Source of the DNA: Frondihabitans sp. 762G35
Lineage (GTDB): Bacteria; Actinomycetota; Actinomycetes; Actinomycetales; Microbacteriaceae
Assembly (NCBI RefSeq): GCF_002074055.1
Contig: NZ_CP014619.1
Location: forward strand, 2,947,002-3,011,001
DNA: 64,000 nt
Reading direction: 5' to 3'
Numbering within the stretch: position 1 is the stretch's first letter; every line of letters starts with the position of its first letter. A model generated the notes under the pieces. That model did no database searches. It was not told the DNA's origin and saw only the letters and a program-made list of their open reading frames with translations. The position numbers and the translations under genes are program-made. Below, piece after piece: positions 53,414-62,352 of this stretch.

Positions 53414-54529
53414 TCAGACGAAGTAGGTCGGGTCGTCGCTCGGGTTCTTCGGGCGAGCGGCCTCGGCGGCCTCCTCGCGTCGACGGTCCTCCACGGCCTT
53501 CTCGCGGACGGTGACGGCCTGCTGCACGTCCTCCGCGTGCTTGGCGGCCTTCTTGTCGATCTGGCGCGTGTCGCGCGGGGGCAGCAGGATGCTCTCCTCC
53601 GCCTCGAGTCCCGCCTGCAGCTCGCGCCCGCGCTCGGTCTCCGCGTCGAACTCGGCTCCGAAGAGCAGGGCGATGTTCGTGATCCAGAGCCAGAGCAGGA
53701 AGACGATGACACCGCCCAGGGCGCCGTAGGTCTTGTTGTAGCTCGAGAAGTTCGCGACGTAGAAGGCGAAGCCCACGGACGCCAGGAGCCAGACGCCGAT
53801 CGCCAGGAGCGCGCCTCGGCTCAGCCAGCGGAACTTCGGCTGCTGGACGTTCGGCGCGAAGTAGTAGAGGACCGCGACGACGACCACGATGATGACCGCG
53901 AGGACCGGCCACTTGGCGATGTCCCACACGAGGACCACGGTCGGACCGAGCCCGATGAACGAGCCGATCGTCTGGGCCACCCCACCGCTCAGCACGAGGA
54001 TCAGCGCCGCGACAACGACGAGGATCACGGTGATGACGGTGACCAGGAGGTTGACGGGACGGAGCTTCCAGACCGGACGCCCCTCCTCCTGCGCGTAGAT
54101 CCGGTTGAGGGCGCGGCCGAAGGCGCCGACGTAGCCGGAGGCCGACCACAGCGCTCCGACGACGCCCACGACGAACGCCACGCCCGCGGCGTTCGACTTC
54201 GTGAGCTCCTCGATGGGGCCGCTGATCGTCTTGAGCATGTCGGCCGAGACGAATCGCCCGAGCAGGTCGAGGACGGTCGTCGTCGTCGAGCCGGCCTGGC
54301 CGAAGAGCCCGAGGAGCGACACCACCGCGAGCAGGCCGGGGAACAGCGCCTGCACCGCGTAGTAGGTCAGGGCCGCGGCGAGGTCGGTGCACTGGTCGCT
54401 CGAGAACTCCCGCAGGGTCTTCTTGAACGTGTAGATCCAGGTCCGCTTGGTGAGGTCGGACGGACTCTCCGGCTTCCGCGGGTCGTCCGGATCGACGTCG
54501 GTCTCCGAGCGGGTCTTCACGAGAGCCAT
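53414..54529 (-). CDS. YihY/BrkB-family membrane protein
   Basis: A 371-residue protein from ATG 54529. Six membrane helices (about residues 45-290) include LAAALTYYAVQALFPGLLAV, the hallmark YYxxxxxxPxL motif, and GAFGRALNRIYAQEEGRP. A charged, helical C-terminal tail (KKAAKHAEDVQQAVTVREKA) is cytosolic. The family was once named ribonuclease BN in error; its real role in the envelope is unknown. First of a run with small membrane proteins, 13 bp from the DUF3618 gene. Confidence 0.9.
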   Translation of the reverse strand: MALVKTRSETDVDPDDPRKPESPSDLTKRTWIYTFKKTLREFSSDQCTDLAAALTYYAVQALFPGLLAVVSLLGLFGQAGSTTTTVLDLLGRFVSADMLKTISGPIEELTKSNAAGVAFVVGVVGALWSASGYVGAFGRALNRIYAQEEGRPVWKLRPVNLLVTVITVILVVVAALILVLSGGVAQTIGSFIGLGPTVVLVWDIAKWPVLAVIIVVVVAVLYYFAPNVQQPKFRWLSRGALLAIGVWLLASVGFAFYVANFSSYNKTYGALGGVIVFLLWLWITNIALLFGAEFDAETERGRELQAGLEAEESILLPPRDTRQIDKKAAKHAEDVQQAVTVREKAVEDRRREEAAEAARPKNPSDDPTYFV

Positions 54530-54542
54530 GGGTTTCTCCGGG

Positions 54543-54788
54543 TCACTCCTTGGAGCGCGACACGATCTTCGAGATCGCCCCGCGGGCCCTTCGGAACTGG
54601 GTCTTGGGGTTGAGCTTGTCTTCGATGGCGTCGAGGGTGGCCGCGAACTCGTCGCGCGTCGCCGCCACATCGGCCTGCAGAGCGGCCAGGTCGGACTTCG
54701 AGCGCTTGGAGCCCTTCTCCGGGCCTCCTGCGGTCTCGTCGGTGCCGTTCGGGTCGGTGCTCTTCGGCTCAGTGCTCTTCGGACTCAC
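54543..54788 (-). CDS. DUF3618 family protein
   Basis: An 81-residue protein. A charged N-terminus (about 1-30) precedes the DUF3618 core DLAALQADVAATRDEFAATL and IEDKLNPKTQFRRA. No membrane helix is visible, unlike longer relatives. It overlaps the previous gene by 20 bp, so translation is coupled. It always sits with holin-like and YtxH-like genes in related actinobacteria, as far as I recall; the function is unknown. Confidence 0.8.
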   Translation of the reverse strand: MSPKSTEPKSTDPNGTDETAGGPEKGSKRSKSDLAALQADVAATRDEFAATLDAIEDKLNPKTQFRRARGAISKIVSRSKE

Positions 54789-55203
54789 GGCGGCCCTCCC
54801 CTTTCAAAGCGCGGACGTCGCTCTTGACGCTCTCGACGGTCTCGGTCGGAACCGGCGGCACGCCCTTCTTGAGGGCCCGCACGCCGACCAGGGCGAGGAT
54901 CGCGGTGACGACCAGGAGCCCCGCGCCGACGAGCAGCGCGGCGAGCCAGGCCGGGAACACCGTCGCCGTCCCCAGGACCGCGGCCGCCACGAGCACCTCG
55001 AGCAGCAGGAAGCCGAAGAGGGCCGCGGCCACGAGGAGGCCGATGCCGACGCCCGCCGCCTTGAGCTTGGCCACGAGCTCGCCCTTGGCCAGGGCGATCT
55101 CGCCCCTGATGAGACGGGAGATGAGGTCGGGAAGGGAGGAGAGGAGGCCGCCGAGGGAGCGTCTGCTCCCGGCGGCCCGCTCGTCCGTCGTCGCGTCGGT
55201 CAT
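54769..55203 (-). CDS. phage-holin-superfamily (Actino-type) membrane protein
   Basis: A 144-residue protein with two membrane helices in a hairpin (AGVGIGLLVAAALFGFLLLE and WLAALLVGAGLLVVTAILAL) preceded by an amphipathic stretch (LISRLIRGEIALAKGELVAK). It matches the chromosomal actinobacterial holin-like family (PF07332-type). It is not evidence of a prophage, since no phage genes are near. It may act in membrane-stress response. Confidence 0.82.
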   Translation of the reverse strand: MTDATTDERAAGSRRSLGGLLSSLPDLISRLIRGEIALAKGELVAKLKAAGVGIGLLVAAALFGFLLLEVLVAAAVLGTATVFPAWLAALLVGAGLLVVTAILALVGVRALKKGVPPVPTETVESVKSDVRALKGEGRRESEEH

Positions 55204-55222
55204 GCGCTGAGCCTAAGGGGTG

Positions 55223-55504
55223 TCAGAGTTTCGGGGTCTCGGGGTCGGACTTGGACGTCGCGGACCGGACCTTCTCGGTGGCTGCGTGAGCGGCGTCCTG
55301 CGCCGTCTCCTGGATCTTGCGGCCCACGATGGGAGCCTTCTCGGCCACGAAGTCCTCGGCCTTGGTGACGCCGCGCTGGACGTTGGGGTCGTGCCACACC
55401 TTGTCGGCGCGCAGCTTGATCTTCTCGTACGACTGGCGACCCGCACGGGCGCCCACCACGTATCCGGCCGCTAGTCCGGCCACGAACAGGATCTTGCCTT
55501 TCAT
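55223..55504 (-). CDS. YtxH-like small membrane-anchored protein
   Basis: A 93-residue protein from ATG 55504. One N-terminal helix with GLAAGYVVGARAGRQSYEKI is typical of a small actinobacterial family with glycine-rich anchors; a helical charged tail follows. It begins the envelope cluster with the holin-like and DUF3618 genes. It is 120 bp downstream of the carotenoid operon end in the same direction. Confidence 0.78.
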   Translation of the reverse strand: MKGKILFVAGLAAGYVVGARAGRQSYEKIKLRADKVWHDPNVQRGVTKAEDFVAEKAPIVGRKIQETAQDAAHAATEKVRSATSKSDPETPKL

Positions 55505-55623
55505 GGGGTTCTCCTCAAATCGGGGGATGGTCTTGGTCAACGGTGGCACAGGCCCGGCCCGGGCGACCAGATCGACGGGCTTCACTCGGCAACCGGGGGA
55601 CGCCCGACGTCGTCGCGGAGCGA

Positions 55624-56637
55624 TCAGCGGGAGAGGACGACCCACCAGATGAGCAGCATCGTCGTGAAGAATCCGCAGACGAAGTTGATGAGCAGGAACC
55701 GCCGCCAGCCCCGGTTGGCCGTCGCGGCGTCCGCGTCGGAGACGTTCCAGAACGGCGCGACCGTGGCGAGGTACGGCAGGACGAGGAGCGCCGCCAGCGG
55801 CCCCGGCCAGGTCGTCAGGAGGAGCAGCACGCCGGCGAGCGCGTACGCGGCGAACGCGAAGCGCACCGTCGCGCGGGCACCGATGACGGTCGCGATGGAC
55901 GCGATGCCACCCTCGCGGTCGGCCACCACATCCTGCACGGCCCCGAACGCGTGGCTCGCCATGCCCCAGAGGAAGAAGGCGGCGAGGAGCGCCCACAGCT
56001 GCGGCGTGAAGGCGACGCCCGCCAGCACGAGACCGTAGACGGCGGGGCTGGTGAAGTGCGTGCTCGACGTGATCGAGTCGAGGAAGGGGCGCTCCTTGAA
56101 GCGGAGCCCCTTAAGCGAGTAGGCGATCACGGCGAAGACGCTGACGGCGAGGACGAGCCAGCTCTGCGGACTCCCGACCAGCACGAGGAAGACCAGGAAC
56201 GGCACGTTCGCGACGACCACGGCCCGGAGGATGGTGCGGTGGAAGCTGCGGTCGAGCATCGCTCCCTCGACGCCGCCCTTGCGGGGGTTGCGGAGGTCGC
56301 TCTCGTAGTCGAAGACGTCGTTGATGCCGTACATCGCGAGGTTGTAGGGGATGAGGAAGAAGAGGATCCCGACGACCGCCACGAGCCAGTCGACCTGGCC
56401 GAACTGGAACGCGTCGCGGGTGATCGTGAGCACGGACCACATGGCGCTGTCAGTGGGCGACTGGGGCTGGTAGACCGTGTCCTGCCTCGACATCGTCGAG
56501 AAGAGGTCGTTCGTCGAGGGCGTCCCGGCCCGGCCGAGGATGTACGCCGCCGCGAACGGGAACGCCGTGTTGACCCAGCTCAGCGGCCGCGAGACCACGA
56601 ACAGCGCGCGCAGGTTGTCGGTCGTCGACGTGGTCAT
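55624..56637 (-). CDS. crtEb: UbiA-type lycopene elongase (prenyltransferase)
   Basis: A 337-residue polytopic UbiA-family protein. The two Asp-rich motifs are NDVFDYESD and VQDVVADREGG, binding Mg and dimethylallyl diphosphate. It should add two C5 units to lycopene to make C50 flavuxanthin-type carotenoids. Start ATG 56637 shares its last base with the upstream stop (TGATG). It is last in the crt operon, as in Corynebacterium crtEb. Confidence 0.9.
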   Translation of the reverse strand: MTTSTTDNLRALFVVSRPLSWVNTAFPFAAAYILGRAGTPSTNDLFSTMSRQDTVYQPQSPTDSAMWSVLTITRDAFQFGQVDWLVAVVGILFFLIPYNLAMYGINDVFDYESDLRNPRKGGVEGAMLDRSFHRTILRAVVVANVPFLVFLVLVGSPQSWLVLAVSVFAVIAYSLKGLRFKERPFLDSITSSTHFTSPAVYGLVLAGVAFTPQLWALLAAFFLWGMASHAFGAVQDVVADREGGIASIATVIGARATVRFAFAAYALAGVLLLLTTWPGPLAALLVLPYLATVAPFWNVSDADAATANRGWRRFLLINFVCGFFTTMLLIWWVVLSR

Positions 56638-56963
56638 CAGCGTCTTCCCCTCCCGGCGCCGAGCAGCACCCACAGCGACGGCAGCAGGACGAGTGCCGCC
56701 ACCGAATACGAGAAGTCTTCCAGAGGCGCGATGCCGATGAAGACGCCGCTGATCTTCGCGGCGTCGTAGCCGACGAGCCCGATGCCGATCATGACGTTGT
56801 CGAAGACGGCCGTCATGACGAGCAGGATGCCCGCGCCGACAATGCAGGCCAGAGCGCGCCTCCTGCCGAGCGTCGCACCCCGGCGCCGGAGCGTCACGAA
56901 GGCGGCGATCCCCGCCGCGGCGGCTATCGCGAGGAACACGGCGTTGAGACCCCAGTACGTCAC
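56637..56963 (-). CDS. crtYf: C50-carotenoid cyclase subunit
   Basis: A 108-residue protein with three membrane helices (MTYWGLNAVFLAIAAAAGIA; ACIVGAGILLVMTAVFDNVM; DFSYSVAALVLLPSLWVLL). VFDNVMIGIGLVGYD and PLEDFSY are typical of heterodimeric lycopene cyclase subunits. With the adjacent subunit it closes the ends of the C50 chain. It overlaps the upstream gene by 4 nt. Ring type (epsilon versus gamma) cannot be told by eye. Confidence 0.88.
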   Translation of the reverse strand: MTYWGLNAVFLAIAAAAGIAAFVTLRRRGATLGRRRALACIVGAGILLVMTAVFDNVMIGIGLVGYDAAKISGVFIGIAPLEDFSYSVAALVLLPSLWVLLGAGRGRR

Positions 56964-57301
56964 GAGGATCGCTCGTCTCGCCCAACCTGCATTCTCGACA
57001 GGAGCAGCGGGACCCCGGCCAGCAGGTTCATCGTGAGGTAGCAGAGCAGGGTGAGGAAGAAGAGCTCCTCGACGGGCAGCTCGGGTGCCACCTGGAGGCC
57101 GGTCATGAACGACGTCTCGCCGCGGAAGAAGATGCCGAGGTGGATGCCGAGGACGTCCCAGACGAGGAAGAACACCACGCCGACGGGAAGCACCACGCGG
57201 GCCCGCCGGGCATCGCGCCAGAAGAACAGCCGGAAGCGCCGGTCGAGCACGACCATGCCCGTGAGGGCGACGAGGAGGCCGAGCAGGTAGAGGAGTCCCA
57301 C
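56960..57301 (-). CDS. crtYe: C50-carotenoid cyclase subunit
   Basis: A 113-residue protein, the partner of the next subunit. MGLLYLLGLLVALTGMVVLD, FFLVWDVLGIHLGIFF and PVEELFFLTLLCYLTMN match the N-terminal half of fused lycopene cyclases; the Pro-x-Glu-Glu motif is catalytic in this family. It lies 10 bp after crtI. Confidence 0.88.
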   Translation of the reverse strand: MGLLYLLGLLVALTGMVVLDRRFRLFFWRDARRARVVLPVGVVFFLVWDVLGIHLGIFFRGETSFMTGLQVAPELPVEELFFLTLLCYLTMNLLAGVPLLLSRMQVGRDERSS

Positions 57302-57311
57302 GGTCGAGGAC

Positions 57312-58919
57312 TCAGGCCGGAGTGCGGCCGGCGCGGACGGGCGCGGGCTCCCGCAGCGGCTCCGTGCTCGTGTCGCCCCGGAGGTTCTTCAGCAGCACCT
57401 CGGCGCTGATGAGGCACATCGGCAGGCCGATGCCGGGCCGCACGGACCCGCCCACGTAGAACAGGCCGCGCACCTTCTTCGACACGTTGCCGGCGCGGAA
57501 CATCGCGCTCTGGGCGAGCGTGTGCGCCGGGCCGAGCATGCTGCCGGACCACGAGTTGTAGTCGTCCACGAAGTCCTGCGGGCCGCGGGTGCGGCGGAGC
57601 ACGATTCGAGAACTCAGGTCGGGGATGCCCGCCCACTCGCCGATCTGCTCGATCACGGCGTCGCCCAAGGCCTCGATCGTCGCCGAGCCTGAGTTGTCGA
57701 CGCCGCCGGAACCCAGCTCGGGCTGAGCGGGGAGCGGCACGAGGACGAAGAGGTTCGTGCGGCCCGCCGGCGCGGTCGAGGGGTCGACGGTCGACGGCTT
57801 GCAGACGTAGAGCGACGGCGGCTCGGGGATCGACTTGTCGCGGCCGAAGATCCGCCCGAAGTTGTCGCTCCAGTCGCGGGCGAAGAGCAGCGTGTGGTGC
57901 TCGAGCTCGGGCAGCTCGCCCTCGACGCCGAGGTACATCAGCATCGCGCTCGGCCCGGGGTTGCGGTCGCGCCAGTAGCCCTCGCCGTACGACTGCAGCT
58001 CGGTCGGGAGCAGGGCCGTCTCGGTGTGGTGCAGGTCGGCGGCCGACACGACGAAATCGGTGAAGTCGGAGCGGGTGACCCCTGCGGCGTCGCGCCACTC
58101 GACGCCCGTGGCGTGGGCGCGCCCGCCGGAGGTCCGGATGCGGGTGACGGTCGCGTCGGTCACGATCGTGACCCCGGCCGCCTCGGCCAGCGCGGCGATC
58201 CGCTGGATCACGGTGGTGAGACCGCCCTGCGGGTACAGCACGCCGTCGTCGAGGTCGAGCGTCGACATGAGGTGGTACATGCTCGGCGCCTGGAACGGCG
58301 ACGACCCGAGGAACACCGCCGGGTACCCGAGGATCTGCCGGAGCCGCGGGTCGCGCACCGTCTTGCCGACGAAGCCGTCGAGGCTCTCGAGCAGGAGCCG
58401 CGCCAGCGTCGGCAGGCGCGTCAGGACGTCGCGGCGCAGCAGCGGCAGGAGCGACGGGAACGACGTGTAGAGGAAGCGCTTCTTGGCGATGTCGTAGGTG
58501 TCGCGCGACGAGGCGAGGTACTCCCGGATCCGGCTGCCCGCCCCCGGCTCGATGCGATCGAAGAGCGCGACGTTCTCCTCGAGCCCCTGCGGGATGTCGA
58601 TCGGCTCGGTCTGCCCCTCGAAGTAGACGCGGTAGCCGGGGTCGAGCGGCACGAGGTCGAGCTGCTCGCTGGCCGTCGTGCCCATCAGGCGGAAGAAGTG
58701 GTCGAAGACCTCGGGCATGAGGTACCAGCTCGGGCCGAGGTCGAAGCGGAAGCCCTCGGACTCCCACGACGCCGCGCGCCCGCCGACCTGGGACGACTTC
58801 TCGTAGAGCGTGACGTCGTGGCCCTCCTTGGCGAGGAGGGCGGCGGAGGCGAGGCCGGAGATCCCGCCGCCGATGATGGCGACGCGTTTGCCGTGGCGGG
58901 CGACGGAGGGTGAGGTCAT
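57312..58919 (-). CDS. crtI: phytoene desaturase
   Basis: A 535-residue FAD-dependent desaturase from ATG 58919. The dinucleotide-binding motif is VAIIGGGISGLASAALL, then LYEKSSQVGGRA. The C-terminal signature is LFYVGGSVRPGIGLPMCLIS. It converts phytoene to lycopene in four steps. It overlaps crtB by 4 nt. The length is slightly above 500 due to a charged C-terminal tail. Confidence 0.94.
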   Translation of the reverse strand: MTSPSVARHGKRVAIIGGGISGLASAALLAKEGHDVTLYEKSSQVGGRAASWESEGFRFDLGPSWYLMPEVFDHFFRLMGTTASEQLDLVPLDPGYRVYFEGQTEPIDIPQGLEENVALFDRIEPGAGSRIREYLASSRDTYDIAKKRFLYTSFPSLLPLLRRDVLTRLPTLARLLLESLDGFVGKTVRDPRLRQILGYPAVFLGSSPFQAPSMYHLMSTLDLDDGVLYPQGGLTTVIQRIAALAEAAGVTIVTDATVTRIRTSGGRAHATGVEWRDAAGVTRSDFTDFVVSAADLHHTETALLPTELQSYGEGYWRDRNPGPSAMLMYLGVEGELPELEHHTLLFARDWSDNFGRIFGRDKSIPEPPSLYVCKPSTVDPSTAPAGRTNLFVLVPLPAQPELGSGGVDNSGSATIEALGDAVIEQIGEWAGIPDLSSRIVLRRTRGPQDFVDDYNSWSGSMLGPAHTLAQSAMFRAGNVSKKVRGLFYVGGSVRPGIGLPMCLISAEVLLKNLRGDTSTEPLREPAPVRAGRTPA

Positions 58920-59809
58920 GAGGCGCCTCCCAGCGCGGTCGTGCGGGCAGGAGTCACGCGGCCGGCGGCCGAGGCGGCCGCGATCCGCAGTTTGACGGGG
59001 TTGGGCACGCGGATGCGCGTGTGCATGAGCTCGGCGGCGGGCGTCTCGCCGAGGCGGCGGTTGAGCTCGGCGAAGAGCCCGTGAGCGAGGGCGACGGCGC
59101 GGCGGGAGCTGCGCGGAAGGTGCGGGATGACGGCTCCGGACACGCGGAGGTCGTCGTCGATGTCGGCGACGAGCCGATCGCGCTCGGCGTCGGTGAAGGA
59201 CGTCGGGTCGATTCCGGGGAAGTAGCTGCGGCCGAGCGTCTGGAAGTCGTCGGCGAGGTCGCGCAGGAAGTTGACCTTCTGGAAGGCCGCGCCGAGCGCG
59301 CAGGCGCCGGCCTCGAAGCGGGCGAGCGTCGCCGCGTCGTAGGGCTTGCCCTGCAGGAACGCGCGCAGGCACATCAGGCCGACGACCTCGGCGGAGCCGT
59401 AGACGTAGCGGTCGAACGACTCCTGGTCGTGGTGGCTGGCGCTCAGGTCGGCGCGCATCGAGGCGAAGAACGGGGCGCTGAGGTCGCTGCCGAAGCCGGT
59501 GGCGCGGGCCGTGCGGGCGAACGCGTGGACCACGAGGTTGGCACTGAAGCCCAGCTCGACGGCCTGCTCCGTCTCGCGCTCGAACTCGTCGAGCAGGCGG
59601 GCGGCGGTGGCCGGGTCGGCTCCCGCCTCGGCGGCGGGCCCGTCGACGATCTCGTCGGCGACACGGACCAGCGCGTAGATGTTCTCGACGTGCTGGCGGA
59701 CGTCGGCCCCCAGGAGCCGCGACGCCAGCCCGAACGACGTCGAGTAGCGGTGGATGACGCCGCTCGAGGTCTCCTCTGCCACGCGGTCGTACAGCGCGAG
59801 ACGCGTCAT
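58916..59809 (-). CDS. crtB: phytoene synthase
   Basis: A 297-residue enzyme joining two GGPP. The motifs HRYSTSFGLASRLL, RVADEIVDGP (first Asp-rich, DxxxD) and NFLRDLADDFQTLGRSYFPG (second) are intact. Start ATG 59809 overlaps the crtE stop (ATGA-type). Soluble or peripheral. Confidence 0.94.
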   Translation of the reverse strand: MTRLALYDRVAEETSSGVIHRYSTSFGLASRLLGADVRQHVENIYALVRVADEIVDGPAAEAGADPATAARLLDEFERETEQAVELGFSANLVVHAFARTARATGFGSDLSAPFFASMRADLSASHHDQESFDRYVYGSAEVVGLMCLRAFLQGKPYDAATLARFEAGACALGAAFQKVNFLRDLADDFQTLGRSYFPGIDPTSFTDAERDRLVADIDDDLRVSGAVIPHLPRSSRRAVALAHGLFAELNRRLGETPAAELMHTRIRVPNPVKLRIAAASAAGRVTPARTTALGGAS

Positions 59810-61035
59810 CGGACGCGCTCGAGCACGGTGTCGACCACGGGCTGGAGGACCCTGCGGAGGTCGGCGGGCATGCCGTCGCGCTCGAGGACGGCGAGCGCGC
59901 GGGCGGCGTGCTCCTTCACGAGGATCTCGGCGCGAGCGCGCGAGCCGCAGGAGGTGAGGCGGGCGCGGACGTGCTCCGCCTCCTCCTCGGTGAGATCGGC
60001 CTTGCCGACGAACGGCCGGATCGAGAACCAGTCGTCGGTCGTCGCGGCGTGCGCGATCAGGACGGTCCGCTTGCCCTCGCGGAGGTCGCCCGTGGTGGTC
60101 TTGCCCGTCGTGCGCTCCTCGCCGAACACTCCGAGGAGGTCGTCGACGATCTGGTAGGCGATGCCCACCTCGCGGCCGAACTCACCGAGGGCCTCGACGA
60201 TCTCCTCCGGTGCGTCGGCCAGGACGGCTCCCGCCATCAGCGGCGCCTCGAACGAGTAGACCGCCGTCTTGGCGCGCTCCATCTCGAGCACCTCGTCGAC
60301 GGTCGGCACGTCGGGCGCGAGCGACAGCTCGACGTCGAGCAGCTCGCCGCCGGCGCTGACGAAGATGGCCTCGTCGAGGATCTCCAGGAGCCGCGACCGC
60401 GAGGCGTCCGCGCAGGTCACGCCCAGCAGGAGCCGGCTCGCACCCGTGAGGGCGAGGTCGCCCGCGATGACGGCGGCCGACATGCCCCGGTGCTCGGCCG
60501 CGGGGGTGGAGATGCCGGCCGTGGTCGCGGTGTCGCGGTAGCTGCCGGAGACGTTCGGGATGCCGCGACGGGAGAAGTCGCGGTCGATCACGTCGTCGTG
60601 GACGATCAGGGCGGTGTGCAGGAGTTCGAACGCGGCGCCGACGAGAGCCGACGCCTCCGTGTCGGAACCGCCGAGGGCCTCGTAGGCGGCCACGACCATG
60701 CGCGGGCGGAAGCGCTTGCCTCCGACGGAGTTGCGCTCCAGGACGTCCCACAGCTCGACGTAGCGGGCCCCGACGACGCTCGCGCGGGCCTTGGCCTCGC
60801 GGAAGAAGGTGTCGAGCACGGCGTCGACGCGCTCGGTGTGGTCTCTGCCCTCACGGGCGCTGCCCTCGCGGGCGCCGCCCTCACGGATGCCGGCCTCGCC
60901 GGGACCGGCGTCGTGCGAGCCGGTGAGCTCGGCCTCGGCGGAGACGGAGTCGACGCGGACGGGACTGTCCAGGGAGGCGCGCTCACCTCCGGCGACCCGA
61001 GCCCGGGCCTTCTCGAGCAGGTGATCACTGTCCAC
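59806..61035 (-). CDS. crtE: geranylgeranyl diphosphate synthase
   Basis: A 409-residue prenyltransferase from GTG 61035. The first Asp-rich motif is LIVHDDVIDRDFSRRG and the second is YQIVDDLLGVFGEE; GKRFRPRMVV is conserved. About 60 N-terminal residues are additional and contain a short Gly/Arg/Glu repeat (GIREGGAREGSAREGRD). The start has no ribosome-binding site; a TAGTCT box 6 bp upstream on the minus strand suggests leaderless transcription. It is first of the six-gene crt operon. Confidence 0.92.
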   Translation of the reverse strand: MDSDHLLEKARARVAGGERASLDSPVRVDSVSAEAELTGSHDAGPGEAGIREGGAREGSAREGRDHTERVDAVLDTFFREAKARASVVGARYVELWDVLERNSVGGKRFRPRMVVAAYEALGGSDTEASALVGAAFELLHTALIVHDDVIDRDFSRRGIPNVSGSYRDTATTAGISTPAAEHRGMSAAVIAGDLALTGASRLLLGVTCADASRSRLLEILDEAIFVSAGGELLDVELSLAPDVPTVDEVLEMERAKTAVYSFEAPLMAGAVLADAPEEIVEALGEFGREVGIAYQIVDDLLGVFGEERTTGKTTTGDLREGKRTVLIAHAATTDDWFSIRPFVGKADLTEEEAEHVRARLTSCGSRARAEILVKEHAARALAVLERDGMPADLRRVLQPVVDTVLERVR

Positions 61036-61054
61036 TCTGGCAGACTACAACGCA
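61036..61054. promoter_or_regulatory. 19-bp divergent region between crtE and idi
   Basis: Only 19 bp separate the starts of crtE (61035) and idi (61055). The crtE-directed TAGTCT box (minus strand, about 61047-61042) is within it; the minus-35 and the idi promoter would overlap the opposite coding region. Leaderless transcription in at least the crtE direction is inferred. Confidence 0.45.
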
Positions 61055-61624
61055 ATGAACCCCGAACCTGAGGCACTTCTCCAGCCCGAGACACCCGCAG
61101 CGACGACTTCGACGGTCGAACTCGTGGTATTGGTCGACGATGCAGGCACCCCCGTCGGAACGACGCCGAAGTCGACCGTCCACACGGCGACGACGCCGCT
61201 GCACCTCGCGTTCAGCTGCCACGTCACGAACGCCGAGGGCGACATCCTCGTCACCCGGCGCGCCCTGACGAAGGCCACCTGGCCCGGCGTCTGGACGAAC
61301 TCGTTCTGCGGCCACCCGGGGCCGGGCGAGACGCCCGCCGAGGCCGTGGCGCGCCGGGCCTTCCAGGAGCTCGGGATGGAGGTCGAGGGCGTGACCCCGA
61401 TCCTGCCGGATTTCCGCTACCGCGCCGTCGACGCCTCCGGCATCGTCGAGAACGAGATCTGCCCCGTGTTCACCGCGCGGGCCGTGGGCGAGCCGAACCC
61501 GTCGGCCGACGAGGTCGCCGAGTGGGCGTGGATCGCCCCCGACGCGCTCCGGGCGTCCGTCGAGGCGACGCCGTTCGCGTGGAGCCCGTGGCTCGGGTGG
61601 CAGCTCCAGGCCTGGCCCGCGTAG
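61055..61624 (+). CDS. idi: isopentenyl-diphosphate delta-isomerase (type I)
   Basis: A 189-residue Nudix-fold enzyme. The catalytic Cys is in NSFCGHPGPGE and the Glu is in ENEICPVF, with HLAFSCHV supplying metal-ligand His. It converts IPP to DMAPP for GGPP and for the C5 units added by CrtEb. It is divergent from crtE. Confidence 0.94.
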   Translation: MNPEPEALLQPETPAATTSTVELVVLVDDAGTPVGTTPKSTVHTATTPLHLAFSCHVTNAEGDILVTRRALTKATWPGVWTNSFCGHPGPGETPAEAVARRAFQELGMEVEGVTPILPDFRYRAVDASGIVENEICPVFTARAVGEPNPSADEVAEWAWIAPDALRASVEATPFAWSPWLGWQLQAWPA

Positions 61625-61678
61625 AACCGCGTCGACCTGGCGCCGGCAGAGGCGTGGCGGCAGGAGCCGCGGTGCGGG

Positions 61679-62290
61679 TCAGCCCCGGGCCTCCTGCGCG
61701 GAGGACGGAGCCGCCCCCGTGTCGGTGCGCACGAAATTCTGGAACGAGCGCGACGCCGTCGGCCCGCGCTGCCCCTGGTAGCGCGACCCGTAGATCGATG
61801 ATCCGTAGGGGTTCTCGGCCGGCGACGAGAGCCGGAAGTAGCAGAGCTGCCCGATCTTCATGCCCGGCCAGAGCTTGATCGGAAGCGTCGCGACGTTGCT
61901 CAGCTCGAGGGTGACGTGGCCGGAGAAGCCGGGGTCGATGAATCCGGCCGTCGAGTGCGTGAGGAGACCCAGGCGCCCGAGCGAGCTCTTGCCCTCGAGG
62001 CGGGCGGCGATGTCGTCCGGGAGGCTGACGAGCTCGTAGGTCGAGCCGAGCACGAACTCGCCGGGGTGCAGGATGAACGGCTCATCGGGCCTGGACTCGA
62101 CGAGGTGCGTCAGCTCGGGCTGGTCTTCGGCGGGGTCGATGAACGGGTACTTGTGGTTGTCGAACAGGCGGAAGAACCGGTCGAGCCGGACGTCGATGCT
62201 CGACGGCTGGATGAGGCTCGGGTCGTACGGGTCGAGCCCGATGCGGCCGAGCTCGAGTTCGGCCTTGATGTCGCGGTCGGAGAGCAGCAC
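61679..62290 (-). CDS. dcd: dCTP deaminase (probably bifunctional)
   Basis: A 203-residue protein from GTG 62290. It begins [20 protein letters not shown]. The key motifs [20 protein letters not shown] (active site Glu nearby) and [20 protein letters not shown] are conserved. Actinobacterial Dcd enzymes often make dUMP directly. Convergent with idi. Confidence 0.93.
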   Translation of the reverse strand: MLLSDRDIKAELELGRIGLDPYDPSLIQPSSIDVRLDRFFRLFDNHKYPFIDPAEDQPELTHLVESRPDEPFILHPGEFVLGSTYELVSLPDDIAARLEGKSSLGRLGLLTHSTAGFIDPGFSGHVTLELSNVATLPIKLWPGMKIGQLCYFRLSSPAENPYGSSIYGSRYQGQRGPTASRSFQNFVRTDTGAAPSSAQEARG

Positions 62291-62352
62291 GCCGCCAGCC
62301 TAGTGACCTCGGGCGGGAGGTCGGCCGCGCGGGCGGGGTCAGCCGGTGGGGA

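Noticed and set aside
54769-55203. holin-like gene as a sign of a prophage
   Set aside because: The family is chromosomal in actinobacteria and no lysin, capsid, integrase or attachment site is nearby.
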